Below are positions 32,485 to 42,830 of a stretch of DNA of 64,000 bases, piece after piece. A model generated the notes under the pieces. It made no database searches and was not told the origin of the DNA. It saw only the letters and a program-made list of their open reading frames with translations. Source of the DNA: a gamma proteobacterium symbiont of Ctena orbiculata (GTDB lineage Bacteria; Pseudomonadota; Gammaproteobacteria; Chromatiales; Chromatiaceae); assembly GCA_003058495.1 (NCBI GenBank), contig QBVC01000025.1, positions 1-64,000 on the forward strand, read 5' to 3'. The number at the start of each line of letters is the position of its first letter. The stretch's first letter is position 1. The translations under genes and the position numbers were made by a program.

Positions 32485-35094
32485 CTATTCTATAACGCTG
32501 CTGATCGGATGTGAGCTTTCCATGGGACCCGGAGCTTGGCTATCGCCGATGACTGCCTGTTGAGATTTTAATCTGAACTCCTCTTCTGCAATCTTGCGCA
32601 GCGTCAGCTCTTTTTCCAATCTGACCTCATCCGCTACTGTCCGGTTGCTGATTTTAACGACTTTGGCCGATCTGGCGGTTTCCACTGATTCGGCAATCGA
32701 TGTCCGCTCAATGGCTTTTGATAACCCGTTGTTCGATAAGCCTTGAGTTTGATCCTGTTTTGCCGGGGCCTCCTCGGATTTGACTTCAACTCTAGGTTCT
32801 TCGATGAAAACCTTATAGACGTAGACACCGCCGGCAATGAGCATCACAGCAAATATGATACTTGCTATGGTGAATGAGGATGGATTGAAGCCATTTTTAA
32901 AGAGTAGCGGTTCGGGCTCGACGCGAAATGGAGGAATGCTGCCCTTGGCATTGGCCTGTTGTTTGGACCTGATCTGGTCTTGGTCGGGGAACAGATGGAC
33001 ACTGGAAGGTTCACTCGCCACTCCATAGGGTTCACTATCCTCCCTGTTGGGTTCGCTCTCCACTCGATCGGGTATGTTCTCAGGCAAAGGATTCAGAAGC
33101 AGATCTGAATTCCGGGTGTTGCCGGAACCAGCCGCTTGGGATTGTGCCTGAATGCTCGAATCAAAGCTGCTGCTATCTGTATCCACTCTCCTCTCTTTGG
33201 TTACAGTGGGTAGTTTTTTCTGCTTTTCTTCTGTCAATTCCTGCTGCAGTTGATCGAGCTGCATATGCAGTAACTTGATGTTGTCCTCAAGACTGCTCAC
33301 CAATTGATTGGACTTGAAAATCTCTGCCTCTGCCTTTTCGGCGCGCCCCATCAGTTCTACAGCCTGACTCTCGAGGCGCCTATTCTCTTCCTCAAAAAAG
33401 TGTTGCGCTTCGCTGCCGGTGCCGAGGGGCGACTCCTGTTCCACGACCAGGGCCTGATTTAGACTCTCGGCGGTGTCGACTCGATGCAGGAGTTCCTTGT
33501 TTTCACTCTCGGCCGATTCAGCGCGCTGCAGGAGGAGGTTGTTTTCGCGCTCGACGGCTTCGACCCGTTGCCGAAGCTCCTTGCTATCACTCTCTGCTGT
33601 TTCAGCCCGCTGCAGCAGGAAATTGTTCTCATTCTCGATGAATTCAATCCGCTGGAGAGATTCTTTTTTGTCGTCCTCGATCGCTGCCGCTTGCTGCGCA
33701 AGGCCGTTGTGTTCATTTTGCAGTTCAGCGAACTTGACCTGCATCTGTTGCAGCTGGCTTTCCACTTCGAATAGATGGCGGCGCAGGTTGTCCGATTCGG
33801 CAGACTGCCTTTTCCAGTGAGCGATCTCATTGATCAGCTGGCGGTTTTCGTTTGTCAAACGCTCAATCGTCTGCTGTTGTTCAATCAGCGCGCTATCCGC
33901 ATCATCATCCTGCCCGCCAAGGTTATTGCCATACCTGGCCTTGATCTCGGCGACTTGTTCAGCCGCCAGACGCTGGATCTCAGTGGTGCTTCTAGTAAGT
34001 TGCGATTGTGAATATGTTGGATTGCTTGCTGACGGGACGGATTGATTCGCCAGCTCTGACGTATCCGTTACCAGGTTGACTGGGCTGAGGCCCTCGTTGC
34101 CTTTATCAACAACCTTGTTGCCGCCATTATCAATCGCTGTTCTCAATCGACCTTCAGCAAGGGACAGCAGTTCGTTAAGACGGGTCCCGGGTTTTATGTC
34201 GGGTGCCGAGATGGCGATACTCGCACTGATGACCTGTTCTGATTCGCCAAGATAGAACTGTTTCGATGCCAGGTCTTCGAGGATTCTCCTGCCGAGATAT
34301 CGCGTGCCAATGGCATTCGAAGCCGGGCGCAACATGGCAAACAATCCCTTGCCAAAATAGGCGAGGGTGTCGTCGGGGTGTATATGCTGGTTTATGATCT
34401 CTGCCAAAGAATGCAGTATGTGATCAATAGCCGGTTCGCTGTAGTGAGCGGAGATTTCATCAATCTGATCAATCCTCACCAGGGCGATGGCAAGTTCGTT
34501 TTTATTGCGAATGGCAAAGGCAAGCTCCCGGCTCGAGGTTACCAAGAATTGTTCTCTGTCGGCAATTCCCTCGAGATAGTCTGATTGTGGCTCCAGCGGC
34601 GGCGGCTGGGAGGCGCCATCTTCGCTTGGTGCGGTTTCTTGATCCGCTGAGCGATTCCCCAGCCTGCTCAAATAGCTTTTTATATTTTCAGGATCAAAGG
34701 GTTTGCAGATGACCTCATCCGCACCCAATTGAGCCAGTTCCCGACGGATCTCCTCGCTCTCCTCGTTGCCGGTGACAACGATAAATGGGGTTTTGGCGAG
34801 CGCTGTGGAATCTGCCGATCTGACCCTGGACAACAGGCCCCTGCCGTCGAGCTCCGGCATCGAAAGATCACTGAAAACCAAGGCGACCGATGGCGTATCG
34901 TTGAGAATGTTCCAGGCTTCCTGGCCGTTTTCAGCCTCTATGACCTGGCAGTCGTCCTTCAGTATGTTTTTCAGTGAAACCCGTACCACACGAGAGTCAT
35001 CAGCGATAAGCACGACTGGCTTATCGCCGGTATGATGAGAAAAGCTATTTAACGCCTGTTCCGCCATTCCGTCTGGGTCTTGTTGTTTGAGCAT
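32485..35094 (-). CDS. Receiver, degenerate GGDEF and coiled-coil membrane protein
   Basis: 869 residues from ATG 35094 (no strong ribosome binding site). A receiver domain (residues about 25-140; phospho-acceptor in VFSDLSMPELDG, Lys in CKPFD) precedes a GGDEF-fold domain (about 175-330) whose active-site motif is FGKGLF in place of GGDEF, so it should not make c-di-GMP. Next comes a long Glu/Gln-rich coiled coil (about 400-620) with repeats AESxxKEL..RVE/RAE, a low-complexity linker, one membrane helix (FTIASIIFAVMLIAGG, about 735-755) and a periplasmic tail of about 110 residues. It could transmit a phosphorelay signal mechanically to the envelope or organise a polar complex. Confidence 0.85.
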   Translation of the reverse strand: MLKQQDPDGMAEQALNSFSHHTGDKPVVLIADDSRVVRVSLKNILKDDCQVIEAENGQEAWNILNDTPSVALVFSDLSMPELDGRGLLSRVRSADSTALAKTPFIVVTGNEESEEIRRELAQLGADEVICKPFDPENIKSYLSRLGNRSADQETAPSEDGASQPPPLEPQSDYLEGIADREQFLVTSSRELAFAIRNKNELAIALVRIDQIDEISAHYSEPAIDHILHSLAEIINQHIHPDDTLAYFGKGLFAMLRPASNAIGTRYLGRRILEDLASKQFYLGESEQVISASIAISAPDIKPGTRLNELLSLAEGRLRTAIDNGGNKVVDKGNEGLSPVNLVTDTSELANQSVPSASNPTYSQSQLTRSTTEIQRLAAEQVAEIKARYGNNLGGQDDDADSALIEQQQTIERLTNENRQLINEIAHWKRQSAESDNLRRHLFEVESQLQQMQVKFAELQNEHNGLAQQAAAIEDDKKESLQRIEFIENENNFLLQRAETAESDSKELRQRVEAVERENNLLLQRAESAESENKELLHRVDTAESLNQALVVEQESPLGTGSEAQHFFEEENRRLESQAVELMGRAEKAEAEIFKSNQLVSSLEDNIKLLHMQLDQLQQELTEEKQKKLPTVTKERRVDTDSSSFDSSIQAQSQAAGSGNTRNSDLLLNPLPENIPDRVESEPNREDSEPYGVASEPSSVHLFPDQDQIRSKQQANAKGSIPPFRVEPEPLLFKNGFNPSSFTIASIIFAVMLIAGGVYVYKVFIEEPRVEVKSEEAPAKQDQTQGLSNNGLSKAIERTSIAESVETARSAKVVKISNRTVADEVRLEKELTLRKIAEEEFRLKSQQAVIGDSQAPGPMESSHPISSVIE

Positions 35095-35100
35095 GGACAA

Positions 35101-35638
35101 TAGATTTCTACCATTTGCTTCGACTATTTATAGAAAAACTTTAGATGAAGGCAGTTAAAGCAGATAGTAAGAAAATATCCTTAAGAAATTGAAAAATAAA
35201 TAAAATTACTTTTAATCCTATTGTGTCAAACTGCAAAATGAGAGTTGTATCACCAACAGGCAAGGATCCTTTCAAGCGCGCCGTCAGCACGGATCAGAGA
35301 GAATCCCAAACCGGAGGCGATTTCAGCTGATCCTGGCGTACAGTGAATGGTCACTTCCTGTGAGGGGCAGATCCGAGCATACTCTCAAATGATGAGATGG
35401 TTTTGGAACAAGTTCATACTTTATAAATTCCTGCCAAACCATGGGTTTAATCCATCTGCCTATCCCCATCCGGGACAGGATCCCCGCTTCCAGGGGGGCA
35501 GGCAGCCGATGGTTTATGTGAACCTTGACGCACTCTTACCCCTCAGCTAGCTTGAAGTTGGAGTAGACCTTGAGATATTACCCAACCGGCCGATAGCCAG
35601 TTTGATTACCACACTATAACGAGTCAACGCGGCAAAAG
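35101..35638. other. Intergenic region between divergent signalling genes
   Basis: About 540 bases between the receiver/coiled-coil gene and the HDOD gene. The left part is very AT-rich and can hold promoters. A 67-codon frame at 35347-35550 has no ribosome binding site or recognisable content and was not called. Confidence 0.5.
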
Positions 35639-36547
35639 ATGACAAAATCAGTCTTTTATCTTTCAGATGGTGAGGTTGTAGAATCCTCGGAAGAAAAGGA
35701 GGCTAAAGACAAGGAGCGTGAGTCGGTAGTCGTTAAATCATTTGTCGACTCGGTCAAGGAGGACCTCCTCGCCAATAAGATTTATCTTCCTACGCTGCCC
35801 TCGCTGGCGCTCGAAGCACTCGTGGTGATCAATGACGCCGATAGTTCGGCCCACGACCTGGAAAAGGTGATCTCCAGGGACGCGGCACTTACCGCAAGAT
35901 TGATTCGTTACGCCAACAGTCCGCTCTACCGGGGACTGAATACCATTGCCTCCATCCGCCCCGCGATTACGCGAATTGGATTTCAACGGGTGAAAAACGC
36001 CGTCTATGCCGTTTCGATGAAGGAGGTGTTTCGCACCTCGGAGAAGGAGATCGAGAGGCGTATGAACAAGTTATGGACCCATTCGGTGAAGGTCGGCGCA
36101 CAGGCGGCGATTCTCGCCAAGGGGCAACCCAATCTCGATCCCGATATCGCACTGGTTGCGGGATTGGTCCACGATATCGGACAGATTCCGCTCCTGATCA
36201 AGGCGTGTCGCTACCCCGAGTTGATCGCCAATCCGGCCTTTTTGGATAAGGTCTTGCTGAAAATGCACACTCAGTTGGGTGGCAGCATTTTGAAATTGTG
36301 GAAATTCGATCAGCATGTCATCGATGCGGCTGCCGAACATGAAGATCTGGTACGCGATCCGGGAGATGCCCCGGTCGATTATGTGGATGTGGTTCAGGTG
36401 GCGAATATCATGAGCTACGAAGGTACAGGCCATCCCCTGGCAAGTATTGACCGATCCGGCATCAAGGCGTTCGCCCGTCTGCAGAAGGCCGAAAATAACG
36501 ACTCCCTGGATGAGGAGACAAAAAAGGTCGAGGATGTCTTATTCTGA
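35639..36547 (+). CDS. HDOD domain signalling protein
   Basis: 302 residues. An acidic/lysine-rich N-terminal 35 residues precede the HDOD domain (about 45-245): IYLPTLPSLALEAL, ISRDAALTARLIRYANSP and LVAGLVHDIGQIPLL. Most HDOD proteins lack the full HD-hydrolase site and act as regulators of motility, biofilm or c-di-GMP signalling. Here HD is kept but the other metal ligands are not obvious. Adjacent to the receiver/coiled-coil gene, so possibly one pathway. Confidence 0.9.
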   Translation: MTKSVFYLSDGEVVESSEEKEAKDKERESVVVKSFVDSVKEDLLANKIYLPTLPSLALEALVVINDADSSAHDLEKVISRDAALTARLIRYANSPLYRGLNTIASIRPAITRIGFQRVKNAVYAVSMKEVFRTSEKEIERRMNKLWTHSVKVGAQAAILAKGQPNLDPDIALVAGLVHDIGQIPLLIKACRYPELIANPAFLDKVLLKMHTQLGGSILKLWKFDQHVIDAAAEHEDLVRDPGDAPVDYVDVVQVANIMSYEGTGHPLASIDRSGIKAFARLQKAENNDSLDEETKKVEDVLF

Positions 36548-36601
36548 AGCAAAGGCAGGCTGCACTGTCAGCTGGTGTTAACTGGCCCGATTGCAGCGAG
36601 G

Positions 36602-37210
36602 CTATTTGGTCAGAACGTCAATCCCTTCATTGCGCAGCATGGCGATCAGCCGTATCAGCGGTAGCCCGATCAAGGCATTTGGGTCATCTCCCTCCAGGCG
36701 TTCAAAAAGTGAGATGCCCAAACCCTCCGATTTAAAGGCACCGGCACAGTTGTAGGGCTCCTCTTTGTGAAGATAGTTCTCAATCTCCCGCTTCTGCAAT
36801 ACCCGAAAAATGACATGAAAGGGTTCGCAACACACCTGAGTCCGGCCTGTCTCGCTGTTCAGCAGGCAGAGTCCGGTCAAAAAACTGACCCGCTTTCCGG
36901 ATGCCTGCATCAATTGTTCGATCGCTTTTTCATGACCACCCGGTTTTCCGAGGATCATGCCATCGACAACCGCTACCTGATCGGAACCTATGATGAGTGC
37001 CGCAGGATGCTCCTTTGCCACCTCCCTGGCCTTGTTTTCAGCGAGACGGATGACCAATCTCTCCGGCGATTCATCCGCCTGCCCGGATTCATCGATATCG
37101 GGGGAGACAGTACTGAACTCGACACCCAGACGGCTCAATAACTCGCGGCGAAAGGGTGAACTGGAGGCGAGGATCAGTTGTTGCTGGGACGAGGGATCAG
37201 AGTAGGGCAT
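36602..37210 (-). CDS. yceF: Maf-family nucleotide pyrophosphatase (YceF type)
   Basis: 202 residues from ATG 37210. Family motifs are LILASSSPFRRELLSRLG (residues about 11-28), IIGSDQVAVVDG (catalytic Asp, SDQ form) and GKPGGHEKA. The YceF subgroup hydrolyses 7-methyl-GTP and similar modified nucleotides as house-cleaning. In gammaproteobacteria yceF is usually divergent from yceD-rpmF-plsX; here the oadGAB operon sits between them, an insertion or rearrangement worth noting. Confidence 0.93.
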   Translation of the reverse strand: MPYSDPSSQQQLILASSSPFRRELLSRLGVEFSTVSPDIDESGQADESPERLVIRLAENKAREVAKEHPAALIIGSDQVAVVDGMILGKPGGHEKAIEQLMQASGKRVSFLTGLCLLNSETGRTQVCCEPFHVIFRVLQKREIENYLHKEEPYNCAGAFKSEGLGISLFERLEGDDPNALIGLPLIRLIAMLRNEGIDVLTK

Positions 37211-37511
37211 GGAGGACACAATTTGGCTGGATAGATTTGCGCCACATAGTAGCAAAATTGCAGCCGGGGCTTCATTTCTTTTAAACCGGTAGACGTTTAT
37301 ATTACATGCGGTTTGCAGTATTGCTGTTGCACGGGGAATCGGGGTCCAATCATTAATATAACCAATGATAATTATATATATTCTAAATAGAAAGCTATTT
37401 TTCTAAAAAAAACATGTCGATAGGCCTCCCCAGGATTTAAAGCACAGCTTGACAAGTGATGTAGACCCAACGTAGAAATGGGCCTCCACTCTTTGGGGGT
37501 TCAGATCTGCT

Positions 37512-37781
37512 ATGCCAACCAGTGACTTGCTGATGTCGGGTGTCAATCTCATGGTCCTCGGAATGGGGATCGTGTTCACCTTTTTACTGATTCTTGTTTT
37601 CGCCATGAAAGGCATGTCCAAATTGGCGCTCTACCTTACTGCACGACACGGGGGCTCTGACGAGGTATCATCACAACCTTCGATTTCGGGGCAGGACCAG
37701 GCCGGTACGAGGGGAGATCTGGTAGCGGTCATAACGGCTGCCATCAGCAACTATCGAGCCACCCATTACAAGATCAATTAA
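37512..37781 (+). CDS. oadG: Oxaloacetate decarboxylase Na+ pump, gamma subunit
   Basis: 89 residues: one N-terminal membrane helix (VNLMVLGMGIVFTFLLILVFAM) and a soluble tail, the usual OadG layout and length. It anchors the alpha subunit to the membrane beta subunit and helps assembly. First gene of oadGAB; 60 bases to oadA. Confidence 0.9.
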   Translation: MPTSDLLMSGVNLMVLGMGIVFTFLLILVFAMKGMSKLALYLTARHGGSDEVSSQPSISGQDQAGTRGDLVAVITAAISNYRATHYKIN

Positions 37782-37840
37782 AACTCCCTTTTTTTTATAA
37801 GATTGAGTTTGCCTGTTTACCAATCAACGGCGGCTAGTTT

Positions 37841-39652
37841 ATGAGCGAAAAGAAACCACTTGGAATCACTGATCTCGTGCTGCGAGACGCACCTCAGTCC
37901 CTGTTTGCAACCAGAATGCGTATCGAGGATATGCTGCCGATTGCCGAAAAACTGGACAATATCGGCTTTTGGTCCCTGGAGACCTGGGGCGGCGCCACCT
38001 TCGATGCCTGTATTCGTTACCTGGGAGAGGATCCCTGGGAGCGGATCCGCACGCTCAAGGCAGCGATGCCAAAAACGCCCATGCAGATGCTCTTCCGTGG
38101 GCAGAATATACTCGGCTATCGTCACTATGCAGACGATGTGGTCAATAAGTTCGTCGAACGGGCTGCCACCAATGGTGTCGATGTATTCCGCATATTCGAC
38201 GCCATGAACGACCTGCGCAATCTTGAGACCGCCATCAAGGCCACCCTCAATGTGGACAAACATGCCCAGGGGGCCATGTCCTATACGGTCAGTCCGGTGC
38301 ACAACATCGACTACTGGATCGATCTGGGAAAACGCTTTGAAGACATGGGCTGTCACTCGCTCTGTATCAAGGATATGGCCGGTTTGCTGAATCCCTATGT
38401 CGGCTATGAGTTGGTAACCCGCCTCAAGGAGGAGGTTTCCATCCCCATTGCCATGCACAGCCATGCCACTACCGGTATGAGTACAACAAGCGTAATCAAG
38501 GTGGCTGAAGCCGGTGTCGATATGGTCGACACCTCGATTTCGTCGATGAGCATGACCTATGGACATTCGGCGACGGAGTCCGTGGTGGCCATTTTGAAGG
38601 AGAGCGATCGCGATACCGGGCTCGATCTGAACCTGCTGCAGGAGGTCGCCATCTATTTCCGCGAGGTGCGCAAGAAATACGCCAAGTTTGAAGGTTCGCT
38701 CAAGGGCGTCGATTCCCGCATCCTGGTGGCACAGGTGCCAGGAGGCATGCTGACCAACATGGAGAACCAGCTTCGGGAGCAGGGCGCCTCGGATAAGTTG
38801 GATCAGGTGCTCGAAGAGATTCCCCGGGTGCGTGAGGATCTGGGTTATATTCCTCTGGTGACCCCGACCTCGCAGATCGTCGGAACCCAGTCGGTTATCA
38901 ATGTCCTGATGGGTAATCGCTACAAGAGCATCACCAAAGAGACGGAAGGCGTGCTCAAGGGTGAATATGGCGCTACCCCGGCCCCGGTAAACAACGAGCT
39001 GCAGATGAAGGTCCTTGACGGGGAGGAGCCCATTACCTGTCGTCCCGCGGATCTGCTGGATGACGAGATGGACAAACTCACCGCGGAGTTTCACGGTCTG
39101 GTTGAAGAGCATGGTATCAAGGTGGCCGCCGATGAAGTGGACGATGTGCTGATCTATGCGCTGTTCCCCCAGGTCGGACTGAAATTCCTCAGGAATCGCG
39201 ACAATCCGAGCGCCTTCGAACCAGCGCCAGGCACTGAGCCGGTTTTACCTGTGCAGGCGACTGCACCCGCGGCGGCGGCCGCCAGTTCGGGCGGACCTGA
39301 ATCCTATCAGGTCGAGGTCAACGGCGTTGCCTACAATGTCAAGGTCACGCCAAGCGGCGCCGTAACCGAAGTGGCGCCGGCAGCCGCCCCTGCAGCGACC
39401 CAGAGTGCCGAGCCACCGGCTGCCCCCAGCGCTGCGCAAGGGGAGACCATCAATGCGCCCCTCTCCGGCAACATCCACTCCATCAAGGTCGCTGCAGGCG
39501 ACAGGGTTGGTCCCGGGGATGTGGTGATGGTCCTCGAAGCAATGAAAATGGAGACGGAGGTTCGCGCCACAACGGCGGGGACAGTTGCCCGGATCCTGGT
39601 GAAAGAGGGTGATGCCGTCCAGGTTGGATCACCTCTTTTGAGTCTCTCCTGA
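37841..39652 (+). CDS. oadA: Oxaloacetate decarboxylase Na+ pump, alpha subunit
   Basis: 603 residues. The carboxyltransferase TIM barrel shows [13 protein letters not shown] (metal and substrate site near the N-terminus), RIFDAMND and CIKDMAGLL (carbamylated or catalytic Lys region). A conserved PYC_OADA domain follows, then a Pro/Ala-rich flexible linker (about 465-530) and a biotinyl domain with EAMKMETE near residue 568. It transfers CO2 from oxaloacetate to biotin, and the carboxybiotin is decarboxylated by OadB with Na+ export. Role: anaerobic use of oxaloacetate or citrate, or a Na+ gradient coupled to reversible C4 metabolism. Confidence 0.96.
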   Translation: MSEKKPLGITDLVLRDAPQSLFATRMRIEDMLPIAEKLDNIGFWSLETWGGATFDACIRYLGEDPWERIRTLKAAMPKTPMQMLFRGQNILGYRHYADDVVNKFVERAATNGVDVFRIFDAMNDLRNLETAIKATLNVDKHAQGAMSYTVSPVHNIDYWIDLGKRFEDMGCHSLCIKDMAGLLNPYVGYELVTRLKEEVSIPIAMHSHATTGMSTTSVIKVAEAGVDMVDTSISSMSMTYGHSATESVVAILKESDRDTGLDLNLLQEVAIYFREVRKKYAKFEGSLKGVDSRILVAQVPGGMLTNMENQLREQGASDKLDQVLEEIPRVREDLGYIPLVTPTSQIVGTQSVINVLMGNRYKSITKETEGVLKGEYGATPAPVNNELQMKVLDGEEPITCRPADLLDDEMDKLTAEFHGLVEEHGIKVAADEVDDVLIYALFPQVGLKFLRNRDNPSAFEPAPGTEPVLPVQATAPAAAAASSGGPESYQVEVNGVAYNVKVTPSGAVTEVAPAAAPAATQSAEPPAAPSAAQGETINAPLSGNIHSIKVAAGDRVGPGDVVMVLEAMKMETEVRATTAGTVARILVKEGDAVQVGSPLLSLS

Positions 39653-39653
39653 C

Positions 39654-40793
39654 ATGATCGAGATAGGCATACAACCGCTTTGGCAGTCCACCGGACTGGC
39701 CAATCTGGAGTGGGGCCAGGTACTGATGATGGCAGTCGGCTGTCTCTTGGTATACCTGGCGGTGGTAAAAAAATTCGAACCTCTGCTGCTGGTCCCGATC
39801 GGCTTCGGCGCCATCCTGAGCAATATCCCGCTCGCCGGCATCAGTGGTCCCGATGGCATCTTGGGTTATATCTATACAGTCGGCATAGAGACCGGCGTCT
39901 TTCCCCTGCTGATCTTCATGGGGGTCGGTGCATTGACCGATTTCGGCGCCCTCATCGCCATGCCCTGGACACTGCTGCTGGGCGCCGCCGCCCAGTTTGG
40001 CATTTTTGTCACCCTGCTGGGGGCGCTGGCTTTGAATTTCGTGCCGGGTTTCGAGTTCACCCTGGCCGATGCATCCGCGATTGCGATCATCGGCGGTGCC
40101 GACGGGCCGACCGCCATCTTTCTCGCCTCCCGGCTCTCCCCCGACCTGTTGGGTGCGATTGCCGTCGCGGCCTACTCCTACATGGCCCTGGTGCCGATCA
40201 TTCAACCGCCGATCATGCGCCTGTTGACCACCGACACGGAACGCAATGTGGAGATGCAGCAGCTGCGCCACGTCACCAAGCTGGAGAAGATTCTGTTCCC
40301 CTTTGCGGTGTTGCTGCTGTGCGCGATCTTTCTGCCATCCGCCGCGCCGCTGATAGGCATGTTGACATTCGGCAATCTGCTCAGAGAGTGCGGCGTCGTT
40401 GAACGCCTGAGCCATGCCTCGCAGAACGAGATCATCAATGTGGTGACGATATTTCTGGGCCTGGCTGTCGGCTCCAAGCTTTCTGCGGACAAGTTCCTTA
40501 CCGTCGAAACCCTGGGCATACTGGCCCTCGGAGCCTTCGCCTTCTGTATCGGCACGGCGACCGGTGTCATCATGGGAAAGATCATGTACCGGGTGACGGG
40601 AGGCAAAGTGAACCCCCTGATCGGTGCCGCAGGGGTGTCGGCGGTGCCGATGGCGGCCCGTGTTGTCAACAAGGTCGGCCTGGAGACCAATCACCACAAT
40701 TTCCTGCTGATGCACGCCATGGGACCGAATGTGGCGGGTGTCATCGGCTCGGCGGTGGCCGCCGGCATCCTGCTGGCGCTGGTCGGCGTCTGA
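39654..40793 (+). CDS. oadB: Oxaloacetate decarboxylase Na+ pump, beta subunit
   Basis: 379 residues with about nine membrane helices. Start is 1 base after the oadA stop. Conserved blocks include [25 protein letters not shown] (the Na+/Asp site region), PPIMRLLTT and [11 protein letters not shown]. It decarboxylates carboxybiotin and pumps Na+ out. Last gene of oadGAB; a strong hairpin follows. Confidence 0.96.
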   Translation: MIEIGIQPLWQSTGLANLEWGQVLMMAVGCLLVYLAVVKKFEPLLLVPIGFGAILSNIPLAGISGPDGILGYIYTVGIETGVFPLLIFMGVGALTDFGALIAMPWTLLLGAAAQFGIFVTLLGALALNFVPGFEFTLADASAIAIIGGADGPTAIFLASRLSPDLLGAIAVAAYSYMALVPIIQPPIMRLLTTDTERNVEMQQLRHVTKLEKILFPFAVLLLCAIFLPSAAPLIGMLTFGNLLRECGVVERLSHASQNEIINVVTIFLGLAVGSKLSADKFLTVETLGILALGAFAFCIGTATGVIMGKIMYRVTGGKVNPLIGAAGVSAVPMAARVVNKVGLETNHHNFLLMHAMGPNVAGVIGSAVAAGILLALVGV

Positions 40794-40800
40794 ACCCGGC

Positions 40801-40829
40801 GGCGCCCATGTCATTTTGACACGGGCGCC
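40801..40829 (+). terminator. Hairpin after oadB, probable terminator
   Basis: A 12-bp stem with one mismatch (GGCGCCCATGTC/GACACGGGCGCC), loop ATTTT. No T-tract, so efficiency is uncertain. Confidence 0.55.
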
Positions 40830-40854
40830 GTACTCATAATATTATTGCCCGCTT

Positions 40855-41382
40855 ATGTTGAAGCGCTTTCCTGATCGGTTGGATCCGTGGCGCTTCGCCG
40901 ATCTTGGCAAAGAGATCGACGGAGAGCTTCCATTGGATACCTTTTCCAGGCTGAGCGCTTGCTTGCTGGGGCCTGCGGGTGATGTCAGTTTCAAGCTGGT
41001 GTTCGGCCGTGACCGTGAGCGGCGGGCAACGCTCGGCGGTTGGCTCAAGGCAGTATTGCCGCTGCAGTGTCAGCGCTGTCTCGAGGAGGTGGATCTGCCG
41101 GTCGATATTCGTCTGTCCATGGTCTTCGTCCAAGGATTGGATGAGGCTGAGATGCTGCCGGAAGAGGTGGATCCATGGCTGGTCGAGGAGGATCAAGTGG
41201 TCTTCAGGGAGTTGATAGAAGACGAGCTTCTTCTGGCCCTGCCGCAGGTGGCAATGCATGAACCGGGTGCCTGCCATACGCCCGCGGCGGAGACGAGCGA
41301 AGAGAGACCGAAAGAGAGCAGTAAGCAAGAACGAGAAAACCCGTTTGCGGCTCTCGCCGAGTACAAACGGGATAAACAGTAG
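40855..41382 (+). CDS. yceD: YceD/DUF177 ribosome-biogenesis protein
   Basis: 175 residues. Conserved LPLQCQRCLEEVDLPV with the CxxC pair near residue 66, acidic middle, and C-terminal NPFAALAEYKRDK, all typical of YceD. It is always next to rpmF, as here (35 bases), and is linked to 23S rRNA or ribosome assembly. First gene of the rpmF-plsX-fab cluster. Confidence 0.93.
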   Translation: MLKRFPDRLDPWRFADLGKEIDGELPLDTFSRLSACLLGPAGDVSFKLVFGRDRERRATLGGWLKAVLPLQCQRCLEEVDLPVDIRLSMVFVQGLDEAEMLPEEVDPWLVEEDQVVFRELIEDELLLALPQVAMHEPGACHTPAAETSEERPKESSKQERENPFAALAEYKRDKQ

Positions 41383-41417
41383 ATTGATTAACAGACAGAA
41401 TATTCAGGAGATCAGCC

Positions 41418-41597
41418 ATGGCTGTTCAACAAAACAGAAAGACTCCCTCCAAGCGTGGTATGCGTCGTGCGCATGATGCGCTGAAAGGGGAAACGCTCTC
41501 AATCGATTCCACCTCGGGTGAAACCCACCTCCGTCACCATGTTACTGCTGACGGCTTCTACAAAGGCCGTAAGGTAGTCAACACCAAGGGCGAGTGA
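41418..41597 (+). CDS. rpmF: Ribosomal protein bL32
   Basis: 59 residues: starts [20 protein letters not shown], the family signature, and ends [18 protein letters not shown] lies 7 bases before ATG 41418. This is the Cys-free form of bL32, with no zinc knuckle. Confidence 0.95.
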   Translation: MAVQQNRKTPSKRGMRRAHDALKGETLSIDSTSGETHLRHHVTADGFYKGRKVVNTKGE

Positions 41598-41625
41598 CCT
41601 CCCGGTCCACACAGCTCATTATTGA

Positions 41626-41660
41626 AACCCATCAAGGGGGTTCCCTTGCTGGGTTCTTTA
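41626..41660 (+). terminator. Hairpin terminator after rpmF
   Basis: Imperfect stem AACCCATCAAGGG/CCCTTGCTGGGTT followed by CTTTAATT. It separates yceD-rpmF from plsX, probably giving partial readthrough. Confidence 0.65.
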
Positions 41661-41807
41661 ATTGATAGGCATGATCTTCACCTCAGCGATCTCTTTGCGA
41701 GAAGGGATTTCAGGGTGCGGTCATCGATACCGATCGACTCTGCTCAATAATGATTAAAAAAATGAGTGATCCAATGAGTCTTTAATGGATGGGTGAATCG
41801 TTAATTC

Positions 41808-42830
41808 ATGAGTAAGCCAGTTACAATCGCATTGGATGCCATGGGAGGGGATGTCGGCGCAGACGCGGTGATTCCGGCTGCCAGGGAATACCTCCGTCGC
41901 GATCGAGAGACCGCGCTTATTCTGGTTGGCGACGAAAAGCTTCTGACGAAAAAGCTCGGGCCTCATCCGTTTGGGGAAAGACTGCAGATCAGGCATGCAT
42001 CCGAAACGGTCGCCATGGACGAGCTGCCATCAAAAGCCCTGCGCAATAAAAAGGACTCATCGATGCGCGTGGCCATTGACCTGGTCAAGAGCGGCGATGC
42101 GAATGCCTGTGTCAGCGCCGGCAATACCGGTGCCCTGATGGCCACATCGCGCTTCGTTTTGAAGATGCTGCCGAATATCGACCGGCCGGCGATCATCACC
42201 GCGCTGCCGTCGATCAGCGGCCAGACGTTCATGCTCGATCTCGGGGCCAATGTGGACTGCAGCGCCGATCATCTGTTTCAGTTTGCCGTCATGGGCAGTG
42301 AGACAGTGGCCGCGGTAACGGACATAGCGAATCCGAAAATCGGCCTGTTGAACATCGGGCAGGAGGAGATCAAGGGCAACGAGCAGGTCAAAGAGGCGCA
42401 CGAGCTGTTGCTGCACAGTTCGCTCAACTATGTCGGTTATGTAGAGGGCGACGACATCTACAAAGGGGGTACGGATGTTATCGTATCCGATGGTTTTGTC
42501 GGCAACATTGCACTAAAGAGCAGCGAAGGTGTGGCGAACATGATCCGCCACTTCATGACTCTTGAGTTCAAGAAGAATCCAGTGACGAAGCTGGCGGGCT
42601 TGATCGCCATGCCGGTATTGAGAGCCTTTCGCAAACGGATCGACCACAGACGCTATAACGGCGCCAGCCTGTTGGGATTGCGTGGGATTGTCATCAAGAG
42701 TCATGGCAGTGCCGACAAACTGGCCTTCATGAATGCAATAAGCATTGCCCGTAAAGAGGTCTCTTGCGATATCCCGCACCGCATCGCGGAACAGGTCAAA
42801 ACTCATCTGGAAAAAAGGGAAATCGCGTGA
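41808..42830 (+). CDS. plsX: Phosphate acyltransferase PlsX
   Basis: 340 residues. Begins [12 protein letters not shown]-like ([17 protein letters not shown]), with [19 protein letters not shown] and [11 protein letters not shown] motifs of the family. Converts acyl-ACP to acyl-phosphate for phospholipid synthesis. Its TGA stop overlaps the GTG start of fabH, so the two are translationally coupled. Confidence 0.96.
   Translation: MSKPVTIALDAMGGDVGADAVIPAAREYLRRDRETALILVGDEKLLTKKLGPHPFGERLQIRHASETVAMDELPSKALRNKKDSSMRVAIDLVKSGDANACVSAGNTGALMATSRFVLKMLPNIDRPAIITALPSISGQTFMLDLGANVDCSADHLFQFAVMGSETVAAVTDIANPKIGLLNIGQEEIKGNEQVKEAHELLLHSSLNYVGYVEGDDIYKGGTDVIVSDGFVGNIALKSSEGVANMIRHFMTLEFKKNPVTKLAGLIAMPVLRAFRKRIDHRRYNGASLLGLRGIVIKSHGSADKLAFMNAISIARKEVSCDIPHRIAEQVKTHLEKREIA

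Noticed and set aside
34300-34360. Active diguanylate cyclase in the receiver/coiled-coil protein
   Set aside because: The motif is FGKGLF instead of GGDEF, so catalysis is unlikely.
35347-35550. A 67-codon frame in the intergenic region
   Set aside because: No ribosome binding site, no domain, and composition like random sequence.
37817-39112. A 431-codon minus-strand frame
   Set aside because: Antisense of oadA.
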